Source: Conchocele bisecta (Eukaryota > Mollusca > Bivalvia > Lucinida > Thyasiridae). From it: DNA of 64,000 nucleotides. Below are positions 23,873-34,058 of this stretch, in pieces. Made by a program: the position numbers and the translations under genes. Position 1 is the stretch's first letter; the number at the start of each line of letters is the position of its first letter. The notes beneath the pieces were generated by a model, which had not been told where the DNA came from, searched no databases, and worked only from the letters and a program-made list of their open reading frames with translations. The stretch lies in assembly GCA_029237695.1 (NCBI GenBank), contig CM055275.1, forward strand, positions 90,373,484-90,437,483, in the 5' to 3' direction.

Positions 23873-24172
23873 GTAGCAGATTTCACCAACATCGCTAAGT
23901 ATATTTTTTTAGCAAAGTGTACTTTGAGGGAGTAATCATTCATTTTTCCCGAAATGGATCATTTCATATAGAACTAACAACTGCATATATTTGATGATTA
24001 AAAGTATGCATAATTATTATACTGAATTTATTACATTATCACAGCCAAAATGGCTATGCTAATGTAATGCATTCAGTATAATAAAAAGTAACAAATTTAT
24101 CCATAAATTGAAAATTTCTCCCTCAAAGTGTACTTAGCAAGATACTTTGCAATGTTGGTGAAATCTGCTACA
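23873..24172. mobile_element. MITE family 1, copy 4
   Basis: The ends TGTAGCAGATTTCACCAAC and TTGGTGAAATCTGCTACA are inverted. The central palindrome CAGCCAAAATGGCT carries a few mismatches. It sits directly beside a family-7 MITE. Confidence 0.85.
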
Positions 24173-24207
24173 GATACTGCAGTAAAGCGGGGATTATCAT
24201 ACAATTT

Positions 24208-24402
24208 ATATATGAGAGACGCCATGTGACTTTGTATAGGCCGTCGGACATCTGTGTGATTTCATTAAATACAAAATTTACAATTATATCCCGCATGTAC
24301 TCTGAACATGTTGTCAACTTTTGACGCCATTTACGGGAAATATTGACGTATTTCATTAAATTACGCAGATGTCCAAAGGTACAAAATCACATGGTCTGTC
24401 GC
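24208..24402. mobile_element. MITE family 7 reference copy
   Basis: The inverted ends are about 60 bp: TATGAGAGACGCCATGTGAC at the left and AATCACATGGTCTGTCGCAT at the right, with CGGACATCTGTGTGATTTCA and ATTACGCAGATGTCC inside them. Related ends recur near 46960-47640, 53740-53776 and 55967-56030, several of them beside exons. Confidence 0.75.
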
Positions 24403-24470
24403 ATATTGGTATATGCCGATGATGCCGCCCTCATAACAGCCGTTTCGGACTTATTTCAAGAAATACTTAC

Positions 24471-24551
24471 ATGAAATGCCTTCTTAGTATTTCCACCCCA
24501 TTCGTCTGTCGTATGAAGCAACGAGGACCCGTCTCTGTGCCTTAGATGCTG
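24471..24551 (-). CDS. Candidate small coding exon, phase 0-0
   Basis: Minus strand: an AG at TAACGTCCCAG, then 27 codons reading QHLRHRDGSSLLHTTDEWGG and NTKKAFH, then a strong donor CAT/GTAAGT. The frame stays open further upstream, so the 5' edge is uncertain. The phase fits after the exon at 28467-28493, and both could form the cytosolic N-terminus of the GLUT gene downstream. That link is inference; no TM1 exon was found between them. Confidence 0.45.
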
Positions 24552-25788
24552 CTGGGACGTTACACCCTTATACATGTTTTTAGCTGCGCGCCTCTCGCAG
24601 CTTATGTAAGCGGTTCTCAAAATACAGTCAGATATCACGGCGCTATATTTTTTTGTCGCGCGTATGTATACATCTTATATCTAGGTCATTGTTAACGACT
24701 TGTTTTATGCTATTTTACATTTCACATTTATTAGAATGTATATCTTTGGTATATAATTAATTGAAGAAAAACCAATGGAACCTCAGATTTAGAAGTTCAT
24801 TTCCACAAATAAAACGGTCTATATTGGTCGCGCATTAATGGTGTGTAAACCCGAATCACACCTGTCTGGATTTTTTCATTCACAACTACGGCGTGTACAA
24901 TTTTGCATAAAACAAAAACTATAACCACAGGTGTTTGAAGAGTGAATCCGGATATGGAATTACCACCCTTATCGCATCTCCGTATTTCGCCGGTATTGAT
25001 TTCGAAAATCAGTCATATTTTCCTTAAATGATGTCGAAAATTTATAAAAATATACTTTTACCATTCATTTGAACCGTGTCGTCCAGATGGTTCACTCATT
25101 TGAATCTTCGCGTCGGCATGTGTCGAATGAGTGGTACTAGCGTACACTTTCACTTACAGTAATTGATCCCGGATATCGAATTACCACCCTTATCGCATCG
25201 CCGTATTTCGCCGATATTGATTTGAAAATCAGTCATGTTTTCCTTAAATGATGTCGAAAATTGATAACTATTTCAGAGCTCATGCTGGATTATTCGTGTT
25301 TCTATACAGCTCCTTCCCCTCTCCACATACAAAATATGTCGAGTGTTGTACAGTTTCACATAACACCATTTACTACAATTACTCTATTTGAAATATTTAA
25401 AGGAGAATATACTAAAACACTGTTTGCCACCCATTTCAGTTTGGCTCGCAGCTCAGTACGTTCAGTACTTTGATTTTTACCAGTAGTTGCTGGGATATGT
25501 CGTAAAAATGCTGGTCGTCACGGGCTAAATTAGAATGTGCACGTGACATCCATTACACTCCGTAGTGTATGTTCTGTTATTACTTATTACATGTACTGTG
25601 TTGTGTACAATATGGCCATCGCTGGAGAAAAGGGACCTCATAGTATTTGTGAGAAAATAGTTCTGGTCACTATACACAGTAGCCTATCAAGCGTGTAGCA
25701 TGATCTAATTCATGTAATATTGCTCATACATTGTCATATACTTACGTTTTATTATTTACTTAACCCGTATACCGCTACACACAACAAT
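24552..25788. other. No gene recognised; roughly 105-bp direct repeat
   Basis: The sequences 24944-25048 and 25165-25268 are near-identical direct repeats, offset about 221 bp. They share GAATTACCACCCTTATCGCA and TTCCTTAAATGATGTCGAAA. The plus-strand frame at 25261-25473 has no family motif. Confidence 0.5.
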
Positions 25789-25975
25789 AGTCGTCTGCTG
25801 TTGCTTTTATATTTTGCCTTATTTCTCAATAAAAACATGGTTTGACAGCACTTCAGAAATGGAAATGATTCTGAAGTACTGTCAAACCATGTTGTAAATT
25901 ATTCTAAAGTGCTGTCAAAGCATGTTTGTGATGATAAAAAAAGAAAACAGAAAATAAACAGCAGACGACAAATAA
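25789..25975. mobile_element. MITE family 5, copy 1
   Basis: The ends are AGTCGTCTGCTGTTGC and AACAGCAGACGACA, inverted. Inside is AAACATGGTTTGACAGCACT with its inverted counterpart AGTACTGTCAAACCATG. Relatives are at 49780-49932 and 51495-51640. Confidence 0.8.
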
Positions 25976-27210
25976 TTAAGATAGCGGGGTAAGGGTCAAC
26001 TATTATTATTATTATAATAATATTATTAGTAGTAGTAGTATTATTAATAAGTGAATGGCTCACACAGTATAGACAATGTTTAGACTGCAGATGCGCAGTC
26101 TGATATGGGGTTGTGCTGGACTCGAACTTGGTAAGATCACTTTTTTTGAGTCGGCAGCCAACATGATTATGTAAGATGAGAAAGTCAGTTTTACATGATT
26201 ATGTAAGATGAGAAAGTCAGTTGTACCGAATCTCAGATGATGCGGAAAATAACACAAAAAGGTTAAGGAAATATTACTGAAATATTACTGAAATATTACT
26301 GAAATCCGTCGGGGTTTTCCCCTTTTGTTCTTGTCTTCGTTAACGATAAATTTCAAAATCAATCACGCAAAATAACACAACATGGTTAAGGTCTATAATG
26401 TACGACGCATGCATGTCGCTGTGATGTTTTCACTGGTGCTGTACTCCGCACCAGCGTGAAATCAAGGTGGGGATTACGTGGTTTCGGAACGGCTTGTTTT
26501 TTATATGTGTTTACAGTTAATTTCCTTTAATATCTTGCTAATGGAATGACATATTTTTATGAAATATACCGCAGCAAATGCGGTACACGTTGCCCATCAT
26601 TGTATAGGCGGCTTTAAACTCATAATTATGTCGTTTTGACGAAGAATCGGTTACCGTAAATGTAAATACAAACTAGAGCACGTAAATGTAAGAAATAAAT
26701 GGTACTAGATTCTTTGTGAAATTTATAAGTTATTGTAAAGAACTTTCAGAGCACCCATAAAACACATATGCCATCGTAGTTGGTGCGCTACATATCATCA
26801 AAATCCGTCCGTTTGTTAGGAAGATTTTAATGAAAATCTACTGTAAAAAAGACGCCACAGATTACGTCACGTCGGAAAATCGGGTTAGGAAACCACGTGA
26901 TCATACACCTTGAAAATGTTACCCGTCGAAATATTCGCCGGATTCCTGACGAATGCCCATCCAGCTGCATGCAAAATATACATGTACTGCATAACACATT
27001 TTCGTCTAGTAACCGGCGCAATAATTTGCGCCGGTTGCTAGACGGAAAATGCGTTTATGCGATAGCTAAAAGTAGAGCCGAATGGCATCTCGTCCGGAAA
27101 CCGGCGCATTTTGGACGTGAAACATTTTACGCCGGTGCGAAGTGGAGAACATGTGGTTTTCGTTAACAGAGCTTTTTTTATTGTGATCTGGGCAATATGT
27201 ATTAACACTT
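25976..27210. other. No gene; direct duplication and palindromic element
   Basis: A 32-bp duplication at 26161-26222 repeats ATGATTATGTAAGATGAGAA. AAATATTACTG occurs four times at 26263-26306. A strong palindrome at about 26996-27051 (CATTTTCGTCTAGTAACCGG against CCGGTTGCTAGACGGAAAATG, shown here as word and partner) sits in a wider imperfect inverted repeat (about 26905-27145), probably a MITE. Confidence 0.55.
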
Positions 27211-27738
27211 TAAAGGTACATGCCCACTCAGTAGGCACAAACTGTTCTTTATAGGAATTTAATAAGTGTATAATGGTGTCACTATTCCACCAGTCTAAAC
27301 ATTACGAATACCCGCTATACACCATTACCACGTGTATTGATTGGCATCATTATACATTTTATAACCGACGTAAATTTCCACACTGATATCAGGGGCGATA
27401 ACCGGGTTTCCTTAACATTTTAGCGGACATTTCTATTTATTCTCTATATTTATTTTTTGATGTGCAATGAGCATACTTTATAAACTGTCGAACATATTAT
27501 TTTTTCATGTGACGCATTTACTTATAAATAATTAAAAAAATAGCATGCCTGATTTACATATGAAAATAGCCTGATACCACAGCGAGTCACTATCAGTAAA
27601 ATAAGTATTACTAAATTATTATATCTGTATAGCGGGCAATCGTAATTGTTAGAACTGATGGAATAGTGACACAAGTATACACTTATTTAATTCCTATAAA
27701 GGACACGTTGTGCCTACTGAGTGGGCATGCACCTTTAA
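27211..27738. mobile_element. MITE family 3, copy 3
   Basis: Inverted ends: AAAGGTACATGCCCACTCAG at the left and CTGAGTGGGCATGCACCTTT at the right. It is about 528 bp. Internal words match the copies at 10585, 12640 and 34059. Confidence 0.92.
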
Positions 27739-28466
27739 ACTATGCTTGTTTGACTAGATAGGCGCATGCGCAGAAAGTCATGAAACTTGAGCGCAAATGT
27801 ATTTCGCATGAGGTCTCAATTTTGCGTTAACTTTCGACGTCATTTACGGAACATATTAATATTTATTTCTAAATCAGCTAAAAGTAACTACATCGATAAT
27901 ACAAGGGAGATAATCTCAGAATGTATATATTAATACTCAATAAGTCCCGTGTTGTAATGACACATCACGGTTATTATCTACCAGGTTAGTGGTATACAGT
28001 CCGTGTTTGTGGCTCCTAGCAACAACAACAGACGGTGGAATGGCGACACTTGTCTTTCTTCCTTAGGCACCCATCCACGGAACTATTTGGATATGCGTTG
28101 CATGTCAAACGGCATTGCCCATCGTTGCAGTACAAAGATGTCAATATTCTGCATGCAATGTGTTGTTGTGTCGGCAGCTGTCTCAAATTTATTTCTCTAC
28201 ATGTATTCAATGATTTACAATGCCGGGGGTCACATATGTGTACGATAAATGTACGATACAGGGCCATTTTATGCTACTTTGAAAAAAAAGTCCACGTTTT
28301 GTTGTTGACAACCCAAACTTTGTTTTGCATTGCTCCATCAATTCCACTTACACAGCTTCAAAAGCAGTATTTGCAGACGGCGGATACTTGGGGGCAATCC
28401 GTAAGACCAATCATGAGGCTGAATTCGTTTATATGTCATAAATATAAATATAAATACAACGCTTAC
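27739..28466. other. No gene assigned
   Basis: A 155-codon plus-strand frame (28035-28502) and shorter frames occupy this stretch. None shows a recognisable domain. A plausible acceptor TTTCTTCCTTAG at 28054-28065 precedes a cysteine-rich frame, but no supporting donor was found. Confidence 0.4.
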
Positions 28467-28493
28467 CTCAACAACTGCTTCCTTTTCGGCCAT
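28467..28493 (-). CDS. Candidate first coding exon (MAEKEAVVE)
   Basis: Nine codons from ATG in a good animal context (CTAAAATGG) to a strong donor GAG/GTAAGC, ending in phase 0. The product MAEKEAVVE is a plausible cytosolic N-terminus. The next in-phase candidate exon downstream is 24471-24551. It could belong to the GLUT gene at 3976-1841; with only nine codons, identity is not provable from sequence. Confidence 0.45.
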
Positions 28494-28638
28494 TTTAGCT
28501 GACTACCGCGCTTTCCAAAACGTACGGATATTCGTTGCATCTGTCGACCAAGCATTCGGCCTAACCAGTGTTTGGGTGTTAATGGTGAAATGGGGCGTAT
28601 GGCTTTAGTGGCCAGCTAGACCCTGATAGGTGATTGTG

Positions 28639-28690
28639 CAATACCACGTGACTGTGCAATACCACGTGACTGGGCAATACCACGTAGACC
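28639..28690. repeat. Three 17-18 bp units with CACGTG E-boxes
   Basis: GCAATACCACGTGACTG occurs twice, then GCAATACCACGTAGACC. It lies about 150 bp upstream, in minus-strand sense, of the candidate first coding exon at 28467-28493. A regulatory role is speculation. Confidence 0.6.
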
Positions 28691-28972
28691 TTATATGTGG
28701 ATGTGATAGAAGAAAGAGCTTATGGGATTTGTGAACAGTGTAGCTACTGATTTTAATAACACACTCGTGTAGCATGACAAAACGATCTATATTTCATGGT
28801 AAAACCATGTCGGATGTTTCATTGCTGGAATGGCGAACAGTGTTGATGCATATTCCGACCTGGATCTGCACTGGTCGCACAACCCATATGCCCCATTTCA
28901 TGAATGACAGTCATATACCACGTGGCCTGTCTAGTTCCTGGTCTGTTGATGTGGCCGGATCATTTAGTTAGC
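28691..28972. other. No gene recognised
   Basis: A 65-codon plus-strand frame has no family motif. The local AAATGGGGCGTATG word recurs near 28590 and 29500, so the stretch belongs to the same repeat-rich neighbourhood. Confidence 0.4.
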
Positions 28973-29140
28973 TTATATTTAAGGGTAGGAATTGGCTCGA
29001 GGACCTTCCAAACCCGGGCAGGCCAATGACCGTTGGCCCGTTTGCTTCCGAATTGACTAATATCTTCGATACAGTCGAACTGTGTGCATTAAATGAAGGA
29101 GGCATGCGTCGGTTAATTTAACATAGCTAGTTCATTCTCC
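28973..29140. repeat. Dispersed repeat C, copy 2
   Basis: It shares TTAAGGGTAGGAATTGGCTC, the CCTTCCA word, CAATGACCGTTGGCCCGTTT and the TAGCTAGTTCATT end with 2936-3085. Confidence 0.65.
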
Positions 29141-29214
29141 TATCGGATCTATGACGTTTATGGTTTTTGTGGTCAGTCTAGCTGCTGATCTGTGACTGGG
29201 GAAACTGGACTTAA

Positions 29215-29510
29215 GACACGTGTGACCACTCTACCTCCCAATGTGTGACTGCGACAGGTGAAATGGGGTTTATGACACGTGTGACCACTCTACCTCCCGA
29301 TGTGTGACTGCGACAGGTGAACTGGGGTTTATGACACGTGTGACCACTCTACCTCCCAATGTGTGACTGCGACAGGTGAAATGGGGTTTATGACACGTGT
29401 GACCACTCTACCTCACAGTGTGTGACTGCGACAGGTGAAATGGGGTTTATGACACGTGTGACCACTCTACCTCCCAATGTGTGACTGCGACAGGTGAAAT
29501 GGGGCGTATG
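29215..29510. repeat. 59-bp tandem repeat, five units
   Basis: Units begin GACACGTGTGACCACTCTAC at 29215, 29274, 29333, 29392 and 29451. Each carries the palindrome ACACGTGT. Divergence is low, so the array is young. Confidence 0.95.
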
Positions 29511-29585
29511 ATGTTTCTGGCCAATCTAGCTCTTGACATATGACTGCATTAGTGGGATTCTTGCAGATCTAGCTGCTGGCCTGTG

Positions 29586-29656
29586 ACTAGTTGCGAACGG
29601 TAACTCTCGCAATCTACTACGGGAGTAGGTTGCATGAGTTATCGTTCACAACTAGC
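29586..29656. repeat. Imperfect hairpin
   Basis: CTAGTTGCGAACGGTAACTC pairs with GAGTTATCGTTCACAACTAG across a short loop that itself has paired words (CTACT/AGTAG). Confidence 0.75.
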
Positions 29657-29707
29657 CTGTGTCTGGGGAAATGCGGCGTATGACATTTCTGAGTAGTCTA
29701 GATCCTG

Positions 29708-29892
29708 CGGCCCGTTTCAATAAACTTCGTTTGATACAAATATCCGTACGAAAATTTATATGAATGTGCTTCTCGTATTATCACATTCACGAAATATTAA
29801 ATAAAAACGGCTGTCTGAACAAGTGTTATTGTGGGTTACAATTTTGCACTTACGAACTTCTTAGTCGTACGAAGTTTAGTGAAACGGCCCCC
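29708..29892. mobile_element. MITE family 4, copy 2
   Basis: The ends are GGCCCGTTTCAATAAACTTC and GAAGTTTAGTGAAACGGCCC. It is slightly shortened internally. Confidence 0.9.
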
Positions 29893-30309
29893 AGAGCTTT
29901 GACATTTAAATAGGACATGTTGGGAAACGTAAAAGATTCCACAGGAAAGACTAAGTAACGATTGTATATATGTGCGTATAAGCATTTAATTCAGCCTGTT
30001 TGATATTACAGAAATATACAAAACACCAGAAACAAATCAGTATGCTAATTGAAGGGTTCAATGGAAGAAGGGGCCTACATAGGTGACGTAGTTTCCTTAT
30101 TCAACTTGCCCATGTCAGCAGAAGGGCTCTAAGTATAAGGAACCTTTAGCCCCCTTCTTCCATGGACACCTTAAATTCACGTGCATGGACAGCATAGAGA
30201 CTATTTACTACTGGCTGTTTCACGATACCTGCCCAAATTTTACGGTCATATAAACAATGCAAAAACATTTACGAAAAATTGATTAAAATCAGAACGGAAT
30301 ATTTACATC
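29893..30309. other. No gene; long-spaced inverted repeat
   Basis: ATGGAAGAAGGGG near 30060 pairs with CCCCCTTCTTCCATGG near 30150. The same GGAAGAAGGGG word occurs in the hairpin at 23060. Possibly a non-autonomous element. Confidence 0.45.
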
Positions 30310-30600
30310 GAGATAAAATATATTCAGCCCTGAAATTAAAATAACCTGACCTGGTGCCAGGTCCATGCCACACCAAAGTCACTGGGCCCCCTTCCCCTAA
30401 AATAGGATTACGAATAATCGTAATACTCACATAAGGGGTATAACCAGATTCAACTGTCACATACAAAATTCCAAAGACGTATGTGAGGGCTAAACCAGGT
30501 CTCCAGTAGGAATTCCGGTAAGGATGAACCTCGATCGTTAAATTACCGATCGCATACTCCCACCTGCCACCCACCACATTTAATCTGAGAAAATAACACG
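30310..30600. repeat. Dispersed repeat G, copy 1
   Basis: It shares GTAATACTCACATAAGGGGT, ATAACCAGATTCAA and CACCTGCCACCCAC with 63590-63805, and partly with 61960-62035. The minus-strand frame covering it is a repeat translation. Confidence 0.8.
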
Positions 30601-30723
30601 CAATGGAACAAGCAACACACATACAACATGAAACAAGCATAAGCTTTGCAAACGTAGGCTATATATGCCATCTCGGAATGTAAGTACACACATGCAGTTA
30701 TCACCATTTCAACTAGTTTCAGC

Positions 30724-30810
30724 CTGCAACTCTGTGACCCTCCCGTACCGTAAGTACCAGATGGTACGTACGGTACGGGAGGGTCACAGAGTTACAAGCT
30801 GCAACTACAT
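30724..30810. repeat. Strong hairpin
   Basis: CTGTGACCCTCCCGTACCGT and ACGGTACGGGAGGGTCACAG are perfect complements around a 15-20 bp loop. Flanking GCCTGCAACT and AGTTACAAGCTGC extend the pairing imperfectly. Confidence 0.9.
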
Positions 30811-31689
30811 TTCAACACCACGACCACAATACAAGCATTGGCAGTTGCAAACAGTGTATATCCTGATGAACCGTCTCATAGCGAGCCGTCTCATTGGCAT
30901 ATACACCGCTTGTTATTATTTTCTTATTTTTATAAAAAAAACAAATGTAAAAATGTTCTTTCTCATGAATTAGAAAATTAACATTGAAGTTCAGTTAATC
31001 AGCGATGTAATGGTTAACTAGTTAACCCATGTGTTAGTATCAACATATTGAACATAAATATATATATTGCAGAAAATGAGAATTTGTGCACGTTTGTTTG
31101 CAAACAACGAAAACTCATGCAGTCGAACATCGGTATGTCGATATTAAATCGGCGTCTAACTTGACTTAACCAATTTACACTTCGCATAACCCAATGCGTT
31201 TATTTTCTGAACATTGAGTTTTTTTGTTGTTTGTATAGCTTATATTTAAGGAAGGAAGGAGACATTGCGTTATACCCGAATTCCTATATCACACGTGTTG
31301 CAAATCGCGATAACGGTTGCAATGGTAGCAATTCTGTCATATCCATAATCAAGGTGTATGATCACGTGATTACAACAACAATTACTGAAACTTCCAGAAG
31401 CCCTCCAATTCAAAGTACGTATTCTTTTATAATTATTTTATTATGTAACGGATGTTGATGAAATATGGCGCATCAAACGCGCATCAAACTTTGGCCCAAA
31501 CTTCTGTCGTTTTTGTCTACTGACACGGAAATCGATTCATCGCAAAAACGACATACGTATGTGCCGGACTGCCGGGACCACCAAATGCAGCTCATGAAGC
31601 CGCGTTCACTGCGCCATATATCATCAAAATTCATGGCCTCTTAAGACAAGAATTCCGCCACGGAAGCGGTAACGCCTGCTGAGGCATTT
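30811..31689. other. Mostly unassigned; one weak candidate exon
   Basis: 30862-30910 is a MITE family 2 core fragment. On the plus strand, 31232-31415 is preceded by a polypyrimidine acceptor (TTTTTTTGTTGTTTGTATAG) and followed by an A/GTACGT donor-like site. It is open in the frame reading RKEGDIALYPNSYITRVANR. The start overlaps a word also found in repeat C, so coding status is doubtful. Confidence 0.35.
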
Positions 31690-32400
31690 CACCATGAACA
31701 TAATTACAAGTAAATAAATGACATAGATTTTGAGAATTTGGATGTAGGGGTGTGCGTAATGAAGCATCATCCCTACACAAACATTGATGTGAAATATTAT
31801 CAAAGTCTGGCAAGGGGTTAAATAGATATTGTAACAAAACAATAACTTTAACGCATTTCTGTTACAAAATCGGTGAAAATTACAAGTAAATAAATGACCT
31901 TGACCTTGAAAATTTGGATGTGGGGGTGTGCGTTATGAAGCATCATCCCTAGACAAAGGTTGATGTGAAATATTATCAAAGTATGGCAAGGGGTTAAATA
32001 TATATTGTGAAAAAACAATAACTTTAACGCATTTCTGTTACAAAACCCGTGAACATTAAAAGTAAATAAATGACCTTGACCTTGAGAATTTGGATGTGCG
32101 GGTGTGCGTAGTGAAGCATCATCCCTAGACAAACATTGAGGTGAAATATTATCTAAGTCTGGCAAGGGGTTAAAGAGATATTGTGAAAAAACAATAACTT
32201 TAACGCATTTCTGTTACAAAACCGGTGAACATTAAAAATAAATAAATGACCTTGACCTTGAACATTTGGATGTGGGGGTGTGCGTAGTGAAGCATCATCC
32301 CTAGAAAAACATTGATGTGAAATATTATGAAATTCTGGCAAGGGGTTCAAGAGATATTGTGAAAAAACAATAACTTTAACGCATGTGCCTTACTTACAAA
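31690..32400. repeat. 176-bp tandem repeat, four units
   Basis: Units carry GAATTTGGATGTGGGGGTGT, AAGCATCATCCCTAGACAAA and TGGCAAGGGGTTAAA, with anchor positions at about 31735, 31911, 32087 and 32263. Minus-strand frames with NPLPDFDNISHQCLSRDD are translations of it. Confidence 0.92.
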
Positions 32401-32403
32401 AAA

Positions 32404-32453
32404 CCGGACGACGCGGACGACGACGACGACGACGACGACGCGGACGACGACGA
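32404..32453. repeat. (GAC)n microsatellite
   Basis: GAC/CGA triplets with two GCGGAC interruptions directly follow the 176-bp array. Confidence 0.9.
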
Positions 32454-32474
32454 TAAAAGCGCCGTCTATAGTCG

Positions 32475-32575
32475 CGCTTCTGCTAAAATGGATGCCACTT
32501 AGCGTTTAGTAGAAACTATATATTTCCTTGAGAAAGGCCTTGGGAAACGACGGAAAAGTGGGTTCCTGGTGTTGT
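32475..32575. repeat. Repeat shared in inverse orientation with 61165-61260
   Basis: GGATGCCACTTAGCGT and GAGAAAGGCCTTG here correspond to the reverse complement of the text around ACGCTAAGTGGCATCC and AAGGCCTTTATCAAGG at 61185-61235. Confidence 0.6.
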
Positions 32576-32800
32576 AGAATTGTTTAACATAAGTATTGTA
32601 TTATTGCCGAAAGATTACAATCCTGAATAGAAAACTACTTTCACTGATATAACGTTGGTGATGTGACGTTACCTGATAAATATAATACAATGCTAGTGTA
32701 TTTTAAAGTGACGTTTATGACGCTGGGCTGGAAAACGGTAGGAATTCGTATACGTAGCTAACCTCACCTATAATAAGCTTGATATAAAACAACACTAGCC

Positions 32801-33065
32801 TGTAGAAATTGCAAAGTATACCTATGTAGCAAAGGACACTTTGAGGGAGTAATCATTTATTTTTTCCCGAAATGCATTATTTGATAATTAAAAGTATGCA
32901 TAATTATTTAGTGAATGTATTACATTATAACAGCCAAAATGGCTGTGATAATGTAATCAATTCAGTATAATAACAATTTATAAATTTATCCTCAATTGAA
33001 AATTTCTCCCTAAAAGTAGACTTCGCTAGAAAAGTATACTTTGCCATGTTGGTGAAATCGGCTAC
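32801..33065. mobile_element. MITE family 1, copy 5
   Basis: The right end ATGTTGGTGAAATCGGCTAC is intact; the left end is shortened to TGTAGAAATTGC. The central palindrome CAGCCAAAATGGCTG is present near 32940. Confidence 0.8.
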
Positions 33066-33138
33066 TGGTGTAGTCCACTTTTATGAATAGTTTAACATGC
33101 TTGATAAATCACGGGTATATTAACTTACAACTACTTAC

Positions 33139-33192
33139 ATGGACATCGTCGTCATCAGACTTGGCTGAGTGTGACGGTGTGACGTCACGTTG
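33139..33192 (-). CDS. Possible small exon, or a promoter with CRE sites
   Basis: Minus strand: acceptor-like TAGTTAAATTCAG, 18 open codons (QRDVTPSHSAKSDDDDVH), then a strong donor CAT/GTAAGT; phase 0 at both ends. The acidic, Ser-rich peptide would suit a receptor tail after 47720-47818 (also phase 0). Against this, the segment contains the perfect CRE palindrome GTGACGTCAC and lies downstream of the stop-bearing exon at 33388-33505. Confidence 0.3.
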
Positions 33193-33387
33193 CTGAATTT
33201 AACTAACTTAGCAACGTAACGTCAAACTGATAATTCCCGCCAATTCTCACATCAAAGATGCCCCGCCAGTTGCATAAATGAAGCTACTCGAGAGTTTCCA
33301 AGTTTGGTAACCTGTTGATAACTCTGGTATATTCTCTATATAACTGATCAGGATATAAACTGGTTAAAACACGAAATAAGCGTTATT
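33193..33387. other. Short unassigned stretch
   Basis: No repeat copy or exon was recognised between the two candidate exons. Second CRE-like text (AACGTCAA in plus-strand form) lies near 33220. Confidence 0.4.
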
Positions 33388-33505
33388 TTATCCTGGTCCG
33401 TTTTGTAGTCGATATAAATGTGTATAAGTCCGTTGAGCATCGGCTTGCTTTCTATAGTTCCAGTACAGCTTCATGAAATTTTCCTTGGACATGTCGTTAG
33501 GATTT
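33388..33505 (-). CDS. Candidate terminal coding exon
   Basis: Minus strand: acceptor ATTTTGTTTTTCAG, one base A completing a codon, then NPNDMSKENFMKLYWNYRKQ and ADAQRTYTHLYRLQNGPG, then TAA at 33388-33390. The charged peptide looks protein-like, and the acceptor tract is good. I do not recognise the family. It could end the adhesion receptor (the exon at 47720 ends in phase 0, so an intermediate exon would be needed) or another gene. Confidence 0.5.
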
Positions 33506-33567
33506 CTGAAAAACAAAATAATATATTTATTTAGATCATATGCACAGTGGAACCTCTATAAACTGTG

Positions 33568-33777
33568 GTCCGTTTCACTAAAATATTCGTAAGTGCAACA
33601 TTAACATAGTCTAGGTGTGTAAATTTCACATTAGCAATGTTTTCTTGTAAACACTTATTGGATTTACATTTTTGAGCATAGGCAGTATATAATATAAATT
33701 CATCAATTGAAATTTCCAGACGATCATAAATTTGCACTTACGAACATCTTAGTCGTACGAAGTTTAGTGATAGTGTC
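33568..33777. mobile_element. MITE family 4, copy 3
   Basis: It starts CCGTTTCACTAAAATATTCG and ends TCGTACGAAGTTTAGTGA. It interrupts a pogo-like end (CAGTGGAACCTCTATAAACT at 33545), implying nested insertion. Confidence 0.85.
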
Positions 33778-33830
33778 TGTTCATGATCGTATAGCACACT
33801 AAATGATCAAATGCCTGATTTACAGTGAAA

Positions 33831-33893
33831 AATCTCTAAACCGGACACCCTGGGGACCTCACAGGTTGTCCGGTTTGGAGAGGTTTCACTGTA
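33831..33893. mobile_element. Palindromic pogo/Tigger-type miniature element
   Basis: ACAGTGAAAAATCTCTAAAC then CGGACACC, mirrored by GGTTGTCCGGTTTGGAGAGG then TTTCACTGTA. TA dinucleotides flank the ends, as expected for pogo/Tigger insertion. A sister copy is at 56304-56381. Confidence 0.75.
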
Positions 33894-34058
33894 ATATATT
33901 TCGTTAGTATAATTATATCATGTGTATATGCAAGTAATCCGGTGGGTGTCAGCAATGTTTTCCCATAGAGATGACACTATGCCTGTGTTTTGTTTCAACA
34001 CGCATGTACGCTATTTGTTATTGGCTCTGTCTAATTCATATTGTGTATTTTATGTTTA

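Noticed and set aside
28035..28502. 155-codon plus-strand ORF
   Set aside because: No family motif, an ORF of this length is expected by chance in 64 kb, and it overlaps a better-supported minus-strand start exon.
31624..32350. Several minus-strand ORFs with NPLPDFDNISHQCL text
   Set aside because: They are the translation of the 176-bp tandem unit.
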